Part shown: piece by piece, positions 32,715 to 40,714 of the stretch | How the letters are laid out: each line of letters opens with the position of its first letter | Position numbering within the stretch: the stretch's first letter is position 1 | Assembly (NCBI RefSeq): GCF_014901205.1 | Contig: NZ_JACNMU010000001.1 | Coordinates: forward strand, 496,001-560,000 | Reading direction: 5' to 3' | Source of the DNA: Meridianimarinicoccus sp. MJW13 | GTDB taxonomy: Bacteria > Pseudomonadota > Alphaproteobacteria > Rhodobacterales > Rhodobacteraceae | Length of the DNA stretch: 64,000 bases | Notes under the pieces: generated by a model | Told to the model about the DNA's origin: nothing | What the model saw: the letters and a program-made list of their open reading frames with translations, nothing else | The model's database searches: none | Program-made: the position numbers and the translations under genes

Positions 32715-33412
32715 GGGTCGGCGCCTTTCGTCACGAGGATCATCGAGAAATAGGGGGCGGGGTCGGGCGCCTCGGCCAGCGGCAGGCGGCGCTCGATCGG
32801 CAGGGTGGCGCGTTCGACATAGACGGCGCGGCCCAGCAAGCCCTCGTCCGCCAGCAGTGCACGCAGGCGCGACAGGTGACGGCCCACCTTCATCAGCACC
32901 AGCGTATCGGCGTCGCGGATGCGGGCGCGCAGCTCGGCATCGGGCAGCGGGCCGGGCAGCACCGTCAGGGTCTCGTTGCGGGCCGCCAGCGGCAGACCGG
33001 CGCGGGCGGCGCAGGCGGTGACCGAGGTGACGCCGGGCACGACCTCTACCGCGAAACGCGGCGCGAGGCGGGCGTGCAGATACATGAAGGAGCCATAGAA
33101 AAACGGATCGCCCTCGCAGAGAACCACCACATCATCACCAGCCTGAAGCGCTTCGCCGATCCGGGCCGCCCCAGCATCATAGGCTGCCTGCGCGGGGGCG
33201 CGGGCCGGGGTCATGGGCACTTCCATGACGATCTCGCGCGCGGTGGCGGGGATCAGGTCGGCGGCGATGGCGCGGGCGAAACTGTCACCGCCCGCCAGGG
33301 CCGGATAGGCCACCACGCGCGCGCCTTCAATCAGACGCGCGGCGCGGCGGGTGATCAGGTCGGGATCGCCGGGGCCCAGCCCGACGCCATAGAGCGTGCC
33401 GGGTGCGGTCAT
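32705..33412 (-). CDS. cobI: precorrin-2 C20-methyltransferase
   Basis: A 235-residue SAM-dependent methyltransferase of the tetrapyrrole methylase family: LYGVGLGPGDPDLITRRAAR at the start, VVLCEGDPFFYGSFMYLHAR as the SAM-binding segment, and VVPGVTSVTACAARAGLPL. The FYGSFMYLH pattern is the CobI/CbiL signature. It adds the C20 methyl group to precorrin-2. ATG 33412 overlaps the cobL stop by four bases; its end overlaps the cobJ start. Confidence 0.92.
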   Translation of the reverse strand: MTAPGTLYGVGLGPGDPDLITRRAARLIEGARVVAYPALAGGDSFARAIAADLIPATAREIVMEVPMTPARAPAQAAYDAGAARIGEALQAGDDVVVLCEGDPFFYGSFMYLHARLAPRFAVEVVPGVTSVTACAARAGLPLAARNETLTVLPGPLPDAELRARIRDADTLVLMKVGRHLSRLRALLADEGLLGRAVYVERATLPIERRLPLAEAPDPAPYFSMILVTKGADPWL

Positions 33413-34614
33413 CGTTTCAGCAGGCTCCACTGGGTGACCGGCATGAAGCTGTCCCAGCCGGTCAGGCGGCCCACCGGGCGGGCGCGGGCCACGGACAGGC
33501 GGGTCAGCTCGCCGCCGAAACGGGCGTGCAGGCGGATCAGCAGCACTTCGCTTTCCAGCGTGACGGCATTGGCCACCAGCCGGCCCAGCGGCTTCAGCGC
33601 CATCAGGGCCACCTCGGCGGTGTCCTCGGACAGGCCGCCGCCGATAAACACAGCGTCCGGGACCGGCAATTCGGCCAGCCCGTCGGGGGCGGCGGCGTCG
33701 ATCAGGTCCAGCTTCGGCACCCCCAGCGCCAGCGCGTTGGCGGCGGCCATGGCGCGGCGGTCGGGGTTCGGGTCCAGCCCGATGGCGCGGGCATCGCGGG
33801 CCGCGCGCATCCATTCGATGGCGACCGAGCCGCAACCACAGCCGATGTCCCACAGCAGCGCCCCCCGTTTGGGCATCAGCTTGGCCAGCGTCAGGGCACG
33901 CACCTCGCGCTTGGTCATCTTGCCGTCATGGTCGAAGACATCATCGGGCAGACCCGGCGTGCGGGCCAGCATCTGGGCATTTTCATCGGCGATGCACTCG
34001 ATGGCCAGCGTGTGGAAATCGGGCACGCGCTGGGTCCAGCCCGACGCCAGCCCCTCGACCCGCTGCTCGTTGTCGCCGCCCATGTGCGCCAGCACTGTCA
34101 GCACCGAAGCGCCATAGCCGCGTTCGCTGAGCAGGCGGGCAATGCGGGCGGGGGTCTGGCCATCGGCGGTGAGCACCAGCAGGCGCTGGCCGGGACCGAC
34201 GAAGGGCAGGATCTGTTCGGGCGGGCGACCATGGGCGGTGAGGGTTTCCACATCCGCCAGCGACCAGCCAAGCCGGGCACAGGCCAGCTGGAAGGCCGAC
34301 AACTGCGGATGGTAGCGAATCTCGGCCGGGTCGATGTCGCGCCCGATGCGCGCGCCCACCGAGAACCACAGCGGATCGCCAGTGGCCAGCACCGCGACCT
34401 TCTTGCCGCGCAGGGCGGTCAGATCGTCGATCAGCGCCGAGAACGGGCTGGGCCAGGAATGGCGTTGGGCGCTCAGACCCGGGGTAAGCGCATGCAGGCG
34501 GTCGCTGGCAAAGACATGTTCCGCAGATTGCAGGCGGTCCTTCGCGCCGGGCAGCAGGCTGGCCATGCCGTCATCGCCGATGCCGATGATATCCAGCCAT
34601 TTTCCGACCATCAC
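33409..34614 (-). CDS. cobL: precorrin-6Y C5,15-methyltransferase (decarboxylating)
   Basis: A 401-residue enzyme with both halves fused: CbiE-like methyltransferase at the N terminus (LDIIGIGDDGMASLLPGAKD, VLATGDPLWFSVGARI) and CbiT-like at the C terminus (LLWDIGCGCGSVAIEWMR for SAM binding, VFIGGGLSED). It methylates C5 and C15 and removes the acetate carboxyl. It overlaps both cobI and cobH by four bases (ATGA), showing translational coupling through the operon. Confidence 0.93.
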   Translation of the reverse strand: MMVGKWLDIIGIGDDGMASLLPGAKDRLQSAEHVFASDRLHALTPGLSAQRHSWPSPFSALIDDLTALRGKKVAVLATGDPLWFSVGARIGRDIDPAEIRYHPQLSAFQLACARLGWSLADVETLTAHGRPPEQILPFVGPGQRLLVLTADGQTPARIARLLSERGYGASVLTVLAHMGGDNEQRVEGLASGWTQRVPDFHTLAIECIADENAQMLARTPGLPDDVFDHDGKMTKREVRALTLAKLMPKRGALLWDIGCGCGSVAIEWMRAARDARAIGLDPNPDRRAMAAANALALGVPKLDLIDAAAPDGLAELPVPDAVFIGGGLSEDTAEVALMALKPLGRLVANAVTLESEVLLIRLHARFGGELTRLSVARARPVGRLTGWDSFMPVTQWSLLKR

Positions 34615-35252
34615 CCGCCCTCCAGTTCCGGCAGACCGGCGGCCACCGCGTTGACGGCGGCGGAGGCCAGCGCCGAGCCGCCGCGACGCCCCCTCAGGGC
34701 GATGAAGGGGACGCCGCGCGGGTTCGCCGCCAGTTCGGCCTTGGATTCCGCAGCCCCGACGAAACCCACCGGAAAACCGAGGATCAAGGCAGGCTTGGGG
34801 CCGCCCCGGTCGATCATCTCCAGCAGGTGGAACAGGGCCGTGGGGGCATTGCCGATGGCCACTACAGCACCTTCAAGCCGGTCGCGCCACAGCTCCACCG
34901 CCGCCGCCGAGCGGGTGGTGCCCAGGTCTTGCGCCATCTGCGGCACGCGCGGGTCGTTGAGGGTGACGAGGATCTCGGCAAGAGGCGGCAGGTAGCGGCG
35001 GATGATGCCGGCCCCGGCCATTTCGCAATCGCAGATCACCGGTGCCCCTGCGGCAAGGGCGGCGCGCCCGGCGGTTACCGCGTCGGGCGAGAAGGCCAGA
35101 CGATCAGCGATCTCGATCATGCCACAGGCATGGATCAGGCGCACGGCCACCGATTCCATCTCGGCCGGAAAGCGGTCCAGCCGCGCCTCGGCCCGCACGG
35201 TGGCGAAACTTTGGGCGTAGATGGCCTTGGGGTCTTTTTCGTAGGGGCGCAT
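34611..35252 (-). CDS. cobH: precorrin-8X methylmutase
   Basis: A 213-residue protein of the CobH/CbiC family that moves a methyl group from C11 to C12 to form hydrogenobyrinate. Diagnostic are VRLIHACGMIEIADRLAFS, with the catalytic His in the first part, ICDCEMAGAGI and LILGFPVGFVGAAESKAEL. It follows cbiX after a 72-base gap that carries copy C of the dispersed repeat, and overlaps cobL by four bases. Confidence 0.94.
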   Translation of the reverse strand: MRPYEKDPKAIYAQSFATVRAEARLDRFPAEMESVAVRLIHACGMIEIADRLAFSPDAVTAGRAALAAGAPVICDCEMAGAGIIRRYLPPLAEILVTLNDPRVPQMAQDLGTTRSAAAVELWRDRLEGAVVAIGNAPTALFHLLEMIDRGGPKPALILGFPVGFVGAAESKAELAANPRGVPFIALRGRRGGSALASAAVNAVAAGLPELEGG

Positions 35253-35289
35253 GCGGATCCGAAGGGTTGCGCCAATGGCAGCCGGGGGG

Positions 35290-35324
35290 CCGCCTTCGGC
35301 GAGAGTATTTGGGCCAAGAAGAAA
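35290..35324 (-). repeat. dispersed gene-end repeat, copy C
   Basis: Plus strand CCGCCTTCGGCGAGAG, TATTTGGGCC, AAGAAGAAA; on the minus strand it starts right at the cbiX stop. The GC half differs from the other copies yet still pairs (GCCG/CGGC around CCTT), a compensatory change that supports a selected hairpin. It lies within the operon between cbiX and cobH. Confidence 0.75.
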
Positions 35325-36416
35325 TCAGGCGCGGGTCTTGCGGGCGCTTTCCGGCCCCAGCGGGTGGTCGGCGTGGGGATAGGGGGCGTGATGGTGGTGG
35401 TGATGGTCATGACCGTGAGCGTGGTCGTGGTCGTGGTCGTGATGATGGTGGTGGGGGTCCGCGTCGAGGCGGCATTCGCCGGTGCAGAAGCTGTCGCACA
35501 GCGCGCAATCGGCCACGTTGGAGCCGGGGGCGGAGGCGCCCTGCCCTTCCACGTGGTGGTGGTGGCTTTCCTGCACCGCGCCGACCTCGCCCTCGAATCC
35601 CAGCACCTGGGTGCGGTACTTGCACATGGCGCAGTTTTCCGGGGGCTGTTCGCCCACCTGTTCGGTGATGCGTTCGGCGAAGGTTTCCAGAACTTTCGGA
35701 TGATCGCCCAGGTAGCCGGCCTTGACGAAGGTGATCTCGGGGTGCGCGGCGGCGGTCTGGTCGGTGAAGCCGTAGATGCGGTCGATCAGAATGCCGGAGA
35801 ACAGGAAATACGGAAAGACAATGACGCGCTTGTAGCCCAGCCGGGCCACATGGGTCAGGCAGGGTTCCACCAGCGGGAAGGTGACGCCGGAATAGCCCAC
35901 CTCGCACCAACCGAAGCCCAGGCCCTCCCAGAGCATCCGGGCGACCTTGGCCACATTGCCGTTGGCATCCGGGTCCGAGGCACCACGCCCGATGACCACG
36001 AGGCAGGTGTCATGGCGTGCGACGGGGCCGTGATCGGCGTTGGCCTGCGCTTCGGCCGCTTCGATACGGGCGGCGGCGGCGGCGATCATCTTGGGGTCGA
36101 CGCCCAGCTCGCGGCCATAGGAAACCTCGATCCCATGGGTCGCGGCATAGGTGTTCAGCACCGTGGGAATGTCGTTCTTGGAATGCATCGCCGCGAACAG
36201 CATGCCCGGCACCGCGAGGATACGGTCGCAACCGGCCTCGCGCAGCCGATCCAGCCCGTCGCGGATCACCGGGTTGGCGAATTCGAGGTAGCCGTAGTCG
36301 GTCAGCCAGTCCTTGGGCAGATAGTCGGGAAGCTGTTGCGCCAGCGTGGCAAATTCATCCACTGCCGACTGGCTGCGCGAGCCGTGCCCGCAGATCATCA
36401 CGCCTGTCTTGGTCAT
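35325..36416 (-). CDS. cbiX: sirohydrochlorin cobaltochelatase CbiX, long form with Fe-S and His-rich tail
   Basis: A 363-residue chelatase with two CbiX repeats; GVMICGHGSRSQSAVDEF holds the N-terminal catalytic His, with a second domain from DTCLVVIGRGASDPDANG. The tail carries CAMC (Cys262, Cys265), then CALCDSFCTGEC and a 22-residue His/Asp tract at about 322-343. Bacillus megaterium CbiX has a comparable MxCxxC cluster and His-rich region. It would insert Co2+ (or Fe) into sirohydrochlorin, which is odd beside CobN, the late cobalt-inserting enzyme; it may act as precorrin-2/siroheme chelatase or metal reservoir. ATG 36416 follows GGAGG. It is the second gene of the operon. Confidence 0.87.
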   Translation of the reverse strand: MTKTGVMICGHGSRSQSAVDEFATLAQQLPDYLPKDWLTDYGYLEFANPVIRDGLDRLREAGCDRILAVPGMLFAAMHSKNDIPTVLNTYAATHGIEVSYGRELGVDPKMIAAAAARIEAAEAQANADHGPVARHDTCLVVIGRGASDPDANGNVAKVARMLWEGLGFGWCEVGYSGVTFPLVEPCLTHVARLGYKRVIVFPYFLFSGILIDRIYGFTDQTAAAHPEITFVKAGYLGDHPKVLETFAERITEQVGEQPPENCAMCKYRTQVLGFEGEVGAVQESHHHHVEGQGASAPGSNVADCALCDSFCTGECRLDADPHHHHHDHDHDHAHGHDHHHHHHAPYPHADHPLGPESARKTRA

Positions 36417-36419
36417 GGC

Positions 36420-36650
36420 TCAGGCCTCCTGCGGGTCAGCGGCGGGGTTGTCATCGGCGTCGCCCTGGGAGGGCTGATCCTTGCGGCGGCCTTTCAGGGC
36501 GGCCCATGCACCAAGGGCGATGGCAGCCCCGATGGCCGCACCCGCAACCCAATGATCGTGGCCGGCGAGGTCCGCCAGATGGCCGGGATGGGCCTGGGCC
36601 ATCGAGGCCGCGGCCAACAGGGAAAGGCAGGACAGAAGGACAGTGCGCAT
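36420..36650 (-). CDS. small His-containing membrane protein at head of cobalamin operon (DUF6732-like)
   Basis: A 76-residue protein: signal peptide (VLLSCLSLLAAASMAQA), a short periplasmic motif HPGHLADLAGHDHW with four His, one TM (VAGAAIGAAIALGAWAALKG) and a charged tail. The layout recalls CbtB-like or HupE-like cobalt/nickel small proteins. The DUF6732 label is from memory. It ends three bases before cbiX, so a role in cobalt uptake or delivery is plausible, but this rests on neighbours and histidines only. Confidence 0.6.
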   Translation of the reverse strand: MRTVLLSCLSLLAAASMAQAHPGHLADLAGHDHWVAGAAIGAAIALGAWAALKGRRKDQPSQGDADDNPAADPQEA

Positions 36651-36672
36651 GGCGTCGGCTCCGGTTCAATGC

Positions 36673-36725
36673 GGGCCTGACATGTCCGGCGTGCGGCACA
36701 TGCATGACGATGCGAGTTCAGGCCC
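36673..36725. repeat. inverted repeat upstream of the cbiX operon
   Basis: GGGCCTGA (36673-36680) and TCAGGCCC (36718-36725) are perfect 8-base arms, with a nested CATGT/ACATG pair (36681-36702). It begins 23 bases before the DUF6732-like start, inside the 295-base divergent gap (36651-36945) between the cobalamin operon and the hydroquinone reductase gene. The gap contains no gene I can support. No full B12 riboswitch is recognisable on either strand. Confidence 0.45.
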
Positions 36726-36945
36726 CCTGATTGGGTCGACCGTCCTTCGCCAACCTCTCTGGCCCGGTGGCGTCGTCTGGGGGCGGTATAGGTGGCTGCC
36801 CGCAGCCGCGCAATCGCTTTCGCGGCGAGCTGGCGCGCGCGAGCGACGCAGGCAGATGTGCGCCCACGCAGGGAGGCTGCGCCTGCACGGGGGGAGACAG
36901 GCACCCCCGATATCCTATCTATGGATCAGCAAATGGAGATAAGTC

Positions 36946-37935
36946 ATGGGACAACTCGTGGACGGTGTCTGGGAAGACACCTGGTATGACACCAAGAAAA
37001 CCGGCGGGGCGTTCAAGCGCAGCACCGCGGCCTTCCGCAACTGGATCACCCCGGACGGCAGCGCCGGCCCCTCGGGCGAGGGCGGCTTTCCGGCGCAGAG
37101 TGGCCGCTATCACCTGTATGTGTCCTACGCCTGCCCCTGGGCCCACCGCACCCTGATCTTCCGGGCTGTGAAGGACCTGACCGATCACATCGGTGTTTCG
37201 GTGGTTCATCCCGACATGCTGGGCGATGGCTGGACGTTTTCCACCGATTTTCCCGGTGCCACCGGCGACAGCCTTGGCGGGCGCGACTTCCTGCGCGACG
37301 TCTATACCCATGTCGATCCGAAGATCAGTGGCCGGGTCACCGTGCCGGTTCTGTACGATACCCAGCGCGACACCATCGTGTCGAATGAAAGCGCCGAAAT
37401 CATTCGCATGTTCAACAGCGCCTTCGACGGGCTGACCGGCAACACCCAGGACTACTGGCCCGACGACCTGCGCGAGGATATCGAGGCGGTCAACACCCGC
37501 ATCTACAGCACCCTGAACAACGGCGTTTACAAGTCCGGCTTTGCCACCTCGCAGGAGGCCTATGACGCCGCCGTGCATCCGCTGTTCGACACGCTGGACT
37601 GGCTGGAGGATCACCTGTCGTCAAACCGTTACCTGATGGGCGACCGGATCACCGAGGCCGACTGGCGCCTGTTCCCGACCCTGGTGCGCTTTGACCCGGT
37701 CTATCACCTGCACTTCAAGTGCAACCGCAAGCGGCTCATCGACTATCCAAACCTCTGGGCCTATACGCGGGAGTTGTACCAGTGGCCGGGTGTGGCCGAG
37801 ACGGTCCGGCCCGATCACTTCGTGCGCCATTACCATTACAGCCACGACACCATCAATCCGAACCGCATCCTGCCGATCAACCCGGAGATCGACTGGACCG
37901 AACCGCATGGGCGGGATCAGTCGCGCGCGGCGTAG
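36946..37935 (+). CDS. yqjG: glutathionyl-hydroquinone reductase (Xi-class GST, YqjG-like)
   Basis: A 329-residue cytosolic protein. The thioredoxin-like N domain has YVSYACPWAHRTLIF with catalytic Cys63; the conserved Xi-class segments DPKISGRVTVPVLYDT and NESAEIIRMFNSAF follow, and the all-helical C domain ends in PDHFVRHYHYSHDTINPNRI. Such enzymes reduce glutathionyl-hydroquinones back to hydroquinones. A GGAGAT site precedes ATG 36946. It overlaps the end of the receiver gene by 19 bases on the other strand. Confidence 0.92.
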   Translation: MGQLVDGVWEDTWYDTKKTGGAFKRSTAAFRNWITPDGSAGPSGEGGFPAQSGRYHLYVSYACPWAHRTLIFRAVKDLTDHIGVSVVHPDMLGDGWTFSTDFPGATGDSLGGRDFLRDVYTHVDPKISGRVTVPVLYDTQRDTIVSNESAEIIRMFNSAFDGLTGNTQDYWPDDLREDIEAVNTRIYSTLNNGVYKSGFATSQEAYDAAVHPLFDTLDWLEDHLSSNRYLMGDRITEADWRLFPTLVRFDPVYHLHFKCNRKRLIDYPNLWAYTRELYQWPGVAETVRPDHFVRHYHYSHDTINPNRILPINPEIDWTEPHGRDQSRAA

Positions 37936-38279
37936 TGCTCGACCATCGCCGCCAGATCATCTGGCGGCGTGCTGACCGGCATGAAGGCGCAGGCATTGGC
38001 CACGTGGTTGAAGATCGACCCGTCCGAGAAGAAGTTCGCGGCCGTGACGAACAGCACCTTGACCTTGGGAAACCGGTACGAGGTGTAATCGGCAACGGCG
38101 ATGGCGCTGCCCTCGTCCAGCATGACGTTCAGCAGGATGATGGAGACAGGCGTGCGCTGTAGCACATTGATGGCCTGCTCCTGGCTGTGCGCAACCATCA
38201 CCCGGCGGCCGCATCTTTCGATATGGCGGCTCCAGACCCCGGCAAGATGCGGGTTGCTTTCGACAATCAGTACGGTCAT
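37917..38279 (-). CDS. stand-alone receiver-like protein with degenerate phosphorylation site
   Basis: A 120-residue single-domain protein with the receiver fold: MTVLIVESNPHLAGVWSRHI, VSIILLNVMLDEGSAI, KVKVLFVTAAN and a C-terminal helix. The usual acceptor Asp at the end of beta-3 is Asn51, the acidic pair after beta-1 is Glu7-Ser8, and the Lys before the last helix is missing (FMPVSTPP). It can therefore hardly be phosphorylated and is likely a constitutive binding or adaptor module. ATG 38279 is the natural start. It diverges from the DUF1636 operon over an AT-rich gap. Confidence 0.75.
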   Translation of the reverse strand: MTVLIVESNPHLAGVWSRHIERCGRRVMVAHSQEQAINVLQRTPVSIILLNVMLDEGSAIAVADYTSYRFPKVKVLFVTAANFFSDGSIFNHVANACAFMPVSTPPDDLAAMVEHYAARD

Positions 38280-38397
38280 TCAGGCGTCCAGCGCAGGAAA
38301 AAGGACCAAAAGCGGTTTCCGCTTTGCAGCGATCTTTCCGACATGGCGCCCAAATTATTAACACTTGGTTAAGGATGATGGCCTGCCCGTTAAGGAA

Positions 38398-38417
38398 AGA
38401 TAACATTTTATTTATCT
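38398..38417. promoter_or_regulatory. AT-rich inverted repeat before DUF1636-cobC-cbiB
   Basis: AGATAA (38398-38403) and TTATCT (38412-38417) are exact reverse complements with an eight-base AT spacer. The element sits 31 bases before the DUF1636 start in an unusually AT-rich patch of a GC-rich chromosome, a good setting for an operator or promoter shared with the divergent receiver gene. Confidence 0.4.
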
Positions 38418-38448
38418 GACCTGCCCGCGGCCCGCCGGAAGGACGCTT

Positions 38449-38817
38449 ATGACCACCTGGATCACGGTGTGTGACACCTGCAAGACCGACACCTGGCAGG
38501 AGGGGGATCCGGTCACAGACGGCGAACGGCTGGCCGATCTGGTCGAGGCCGCCGCCGCCGACCAGCCCGAGGTTGCGGTGCGCCGTCACAGTTGCCTGAT
38601 GGGGTGCAGCCGCGCCTGCAACGTGACGATCCAGGCCGAGGGCAAGCTGAACTACACGCTGGGCGCTTTCGTGCCCGAAGCGGGCACTGCCCGCGCCCTG
38701 GTGACCTATGCGACCCTGCACGCCCAAAGCGACACCGGCCAGGTGCCCTATCGTTCCTGGCCTGCCGAGGTGAAGGGGCACTTCACCACCCGCCACCCGC
38801 CCCTGCCACAGACATGA
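38449..38817 (+). CDS. DUF1636 metal/iron-sulfur protein of cobalamin loci
   Basis: A 122-residue soluble protein with WITVCDTCKTDTW (Cys8, Cys11) and RRHSCLMGCSRACNVTIQ, a cysteine arrangement like thioredoxin-like 2Fe-2S ferredoxins. DUF1636 proteins recur next to cobalamin genes. A GGAAGGA site precedes ATG 38449, and the end overlaps cobC by four bases. It probably handles a redox centre or cobalt in adenosylcobalamin synthesis; direct evidence is lacking. Confidence 0.78.
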   Translation: MTTWITVCDTCKTDTWQEGDPVTDGERLADLVEAAAADQPEVAVRRHSCLMGCSRACNVTIQAEGKLNYTLGAFVPEAGTARALVTYATLHAQSDTGQVPYRSWPAEVKGHFTTRHPPLPQT

Positions 38818-39758
38818 CCCAAACAAGCGGGCGCGATCACGGTGGCGGCGTCGATGCCGCCGCCAACCGGTATGGCGGGCAGCGGCGCGACTGGCTGGAT
38901 CTGTCCACGGGCATCAATCCTTGCCCCTACCCGACAACCCGGATCCCGCCCGAGGCCTGGACCGCCCTGCCCGACACATCCGCGCAAGAGGCATTGGTAA
39001 ATGCCGCCCGGCGCTTCTGGTCGGTGCCCGCGCGCGCGGCGGTCCTGGCCGCGCCCGGCGCCTCGGCCCTGATCGCACGCATTCCACAACTTGCCCCCGC
39101 GGCCCGCGTGCATATCCCCACCCCCACCTACAATGAACATGCCGCTGCCTTCGTGCATGACGGATGGGAGTTGTCCGAAACCGACCCGGCAGCACGGGTC
39201 CTGGTGCACCCCAACAACCCCGATGGCCGCATTTGGCGCCCTGCTGATCTGGACGGTGCCGCCCTGCGCATCATCGACGAAAGCTTCTGCGATATCGCGC
39301 CCGATCGCAGCCTGATCGCAGAAACCTCCCGCCCTGATACTCTTGTGCTGAAAAGTTTCGGCAAGTTCTGGGGGCTGGCCGGGCTGCGGCTGGGCTTTGC
39401 CATCGGCGATCCGGCGCTGGTAGATCGACTGGCGCGGATGCTGGGGCCCTGGCCGGTGTCCGGTCCGGCCCTGCACATCGGGCAGAAGGCGCTGGAGGAT
39501 TCCGCCTGGGCCACGGCCACGCGCACCCGGCTGGAAGAAGAATCCGCACATCTGGACCGGCTGATGCACAATCACGGCGCCATCGTGGGCGGCACGCCGT
39601 TGTTCCGGCTCTACGAGGTTGCAGACGCCGCCCGCTTTCAGGACCGGCTGGCGCGCCACCGGATCTGGACCCGCATCTTCCCCTATTCCCGCCGCTGGGT
39701 GCGGCTGGGCCTGCCCGGCACCAAGGCCGACTGGACCCGGCTGGAGTCCGCCCTGTGA
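38814..39758 (+). CDS. cobC: threonine-phosphate decarboxylase (aminopropanol arm of B12)
   Basis: A 314-residue PLP enzyme of the class I/II aminotransferase fold. Landmarks are [14 protein letters not shown] near the N terminus, [26 protein letters not shown] and [19 protein letters not shown], where Lys180 is the PLP Schiff-base residue. It yields (R)-1-amino-2-propanol phosphate, which CbiB attaches to adenosylcobyrate. It overlaps DUF1636 and cbiB by four bases each. Named cobC as in Pseudomonas/Rhodobacter; Salmonella calls the same activity CobD. Confidence 0.9.
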   Translation: MTQTSGRDHGGGVDAAANRYGGQRRDWLDLSTGINPCPYPTTRIPPEAWTALPDTSAQEALVNAARRFWSVPARAAVLAAPGASALIARIPQLAPAARVHIPTPTYNEHAAAFVHDGWELSETDPAARVLVHPNNPDGRIWRPADLDGAALRIIDESFCDIAPDRSLIAETSRPDTLVLKSFGKFWGLAGLRLGFAIGDPALVDRLARMLGPWPVSGPALHIGQKALEDSAWATATRTRLEEESAHLDRLMHNHGAIVGGTPLFRLYEVADAARFQDRLARHRIWTRIFPYSRRWVRLGLPGTKADWTRLESAL

Positions 39759-40669
39759 GCCAAGCGCTGACGCTGACCCTGGCCCTGCTGCTGGATGCAG
39801 CACTGGGAGAGCCGCGCTGGCTGTGGGATCGCCTTCCGCATCCGGCGGTGTTGATGGGGCGGCTGATCGGCTGGGCCGACCGGCGCTTCAACACTGGCAC
39901 ACGAAAGCGGCTGAAAGGCAGCGTCCTGATGGCCGCCCTGGCGGTGGGCGGCCTCGCATTGGGCACCATGCTGGCTGCCCTGCCTGGTGGCCCGGTGATC
40001 GAGATTCTGCTGGCCGCCATCCTGCTGGCCCAACGCAGCCTGGCTGATCACGTGGCGGATGTGGCGCGCGCCCTGCGGACCTCTGTGAAGGACGGACGCC
40101 GCGCCGTGGCCCGGATCGTGGGGCGCGACACCGCAACGCTGGACAGCCCCGGTATCAGCCGCGCCGCCATCGAAAGTGCGGCCGAGAACTTCAGCGACGG
40201 GGTCGTCGCCCCGGCCGTCTGGTTCCTGCTGGGTGGTCTGCCGGGGCTGCTGCTTTATAAGGTGACCAACACCGCCGACAGCATGATCGGCTATCGCACC
40301 CCCCGGCATCAGGACTTCGGCTGGGCCGCCGCCCGTTTCGACGATCTGCTGAACCTGATCCCCGCCCGGCTGACCGCCGTGCTCATCGCCCTGCGCAAAC
40401 CGCGCCGGGGTCAATGGCAGGCCATCCGGCGCGACGCCCGCCTGCACCGATCCCCAAACGCCGGCTGGCCCGAAGCCGCCATGGCCATTGCCCTGAACGT
40501 GGCCCTGTCGGGCCCGCGCAGCTATGACGGCACTCTGCGCCCCTTCCCCTGGGTCTGGCCCGAGGGCACCCGCACCCCCGGCCCGGTCCAGATCGACGCT
40601 GCGGTCCGCGTGCTGTGGCAGGTCTGGGCGCTGCTGTTGGCCTCGGTCGCGATCCTGTCACTGGTCTGA
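39755..40669 (+). CDS. cbiB: adenosylcobinamide-phosphate synthase
   Basis: A 304-residue inner-membrane enzyme (CbiB, also named CobD in aerobic nomenclature) that joins aminopropanol phosphate to adenosylcobyric acid. Family segments are [20 protein letters not shown] near the start, [19 protein letters not shown] and [20 protein letters not shown]. TMs are visible near both ends and in the middle. GTG 39755 overlaps the cobC stop by four bases (GTGA). No terminator is apparent before the transglycosylase gene. Confidence 0.92.
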   Translation: MSQALTLTLALLLDAALGEPRWLWDRLPHPAVLMGRLIGWADRRFNTGTRKRLKGSVLMAALAVGGLALGTMLAALPGGPVIEILLAAILLAQRSLADHVADVARALRTSVKDGRRAVARIVGRDTATLDSPGISRAAIESAAENFSDGVVAPAVWFLLGGLPGLLLYKVTNTADSMIGYRTPRHQDFGWAAARFDDLLNLIPARLTAVLIALRKPRRGQWQAIRRDARLHRSPNAGWPEAAMAIALNVALSGPRSYDGTLRPFPWVWPEGTRTPGPVQIDAAVRVLWQVWALLLASVAILSLV

Positions 40670-40714
40670 GCCGCCAACTCTGCTAGGCTCGGCCGAAACA
40701 GCCCGGAGTCTCCC

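Noticed and set aside
36651-36945. Canonical cobalamin riboswitch ahead of the cbiX operon
   Set aside because: Compared with the clear riboswitch at 46101-46290, the GGGAA core, CCCCGC..CTGT segment and exact GCCACTG box are missing; kept only as a low-interest finding.
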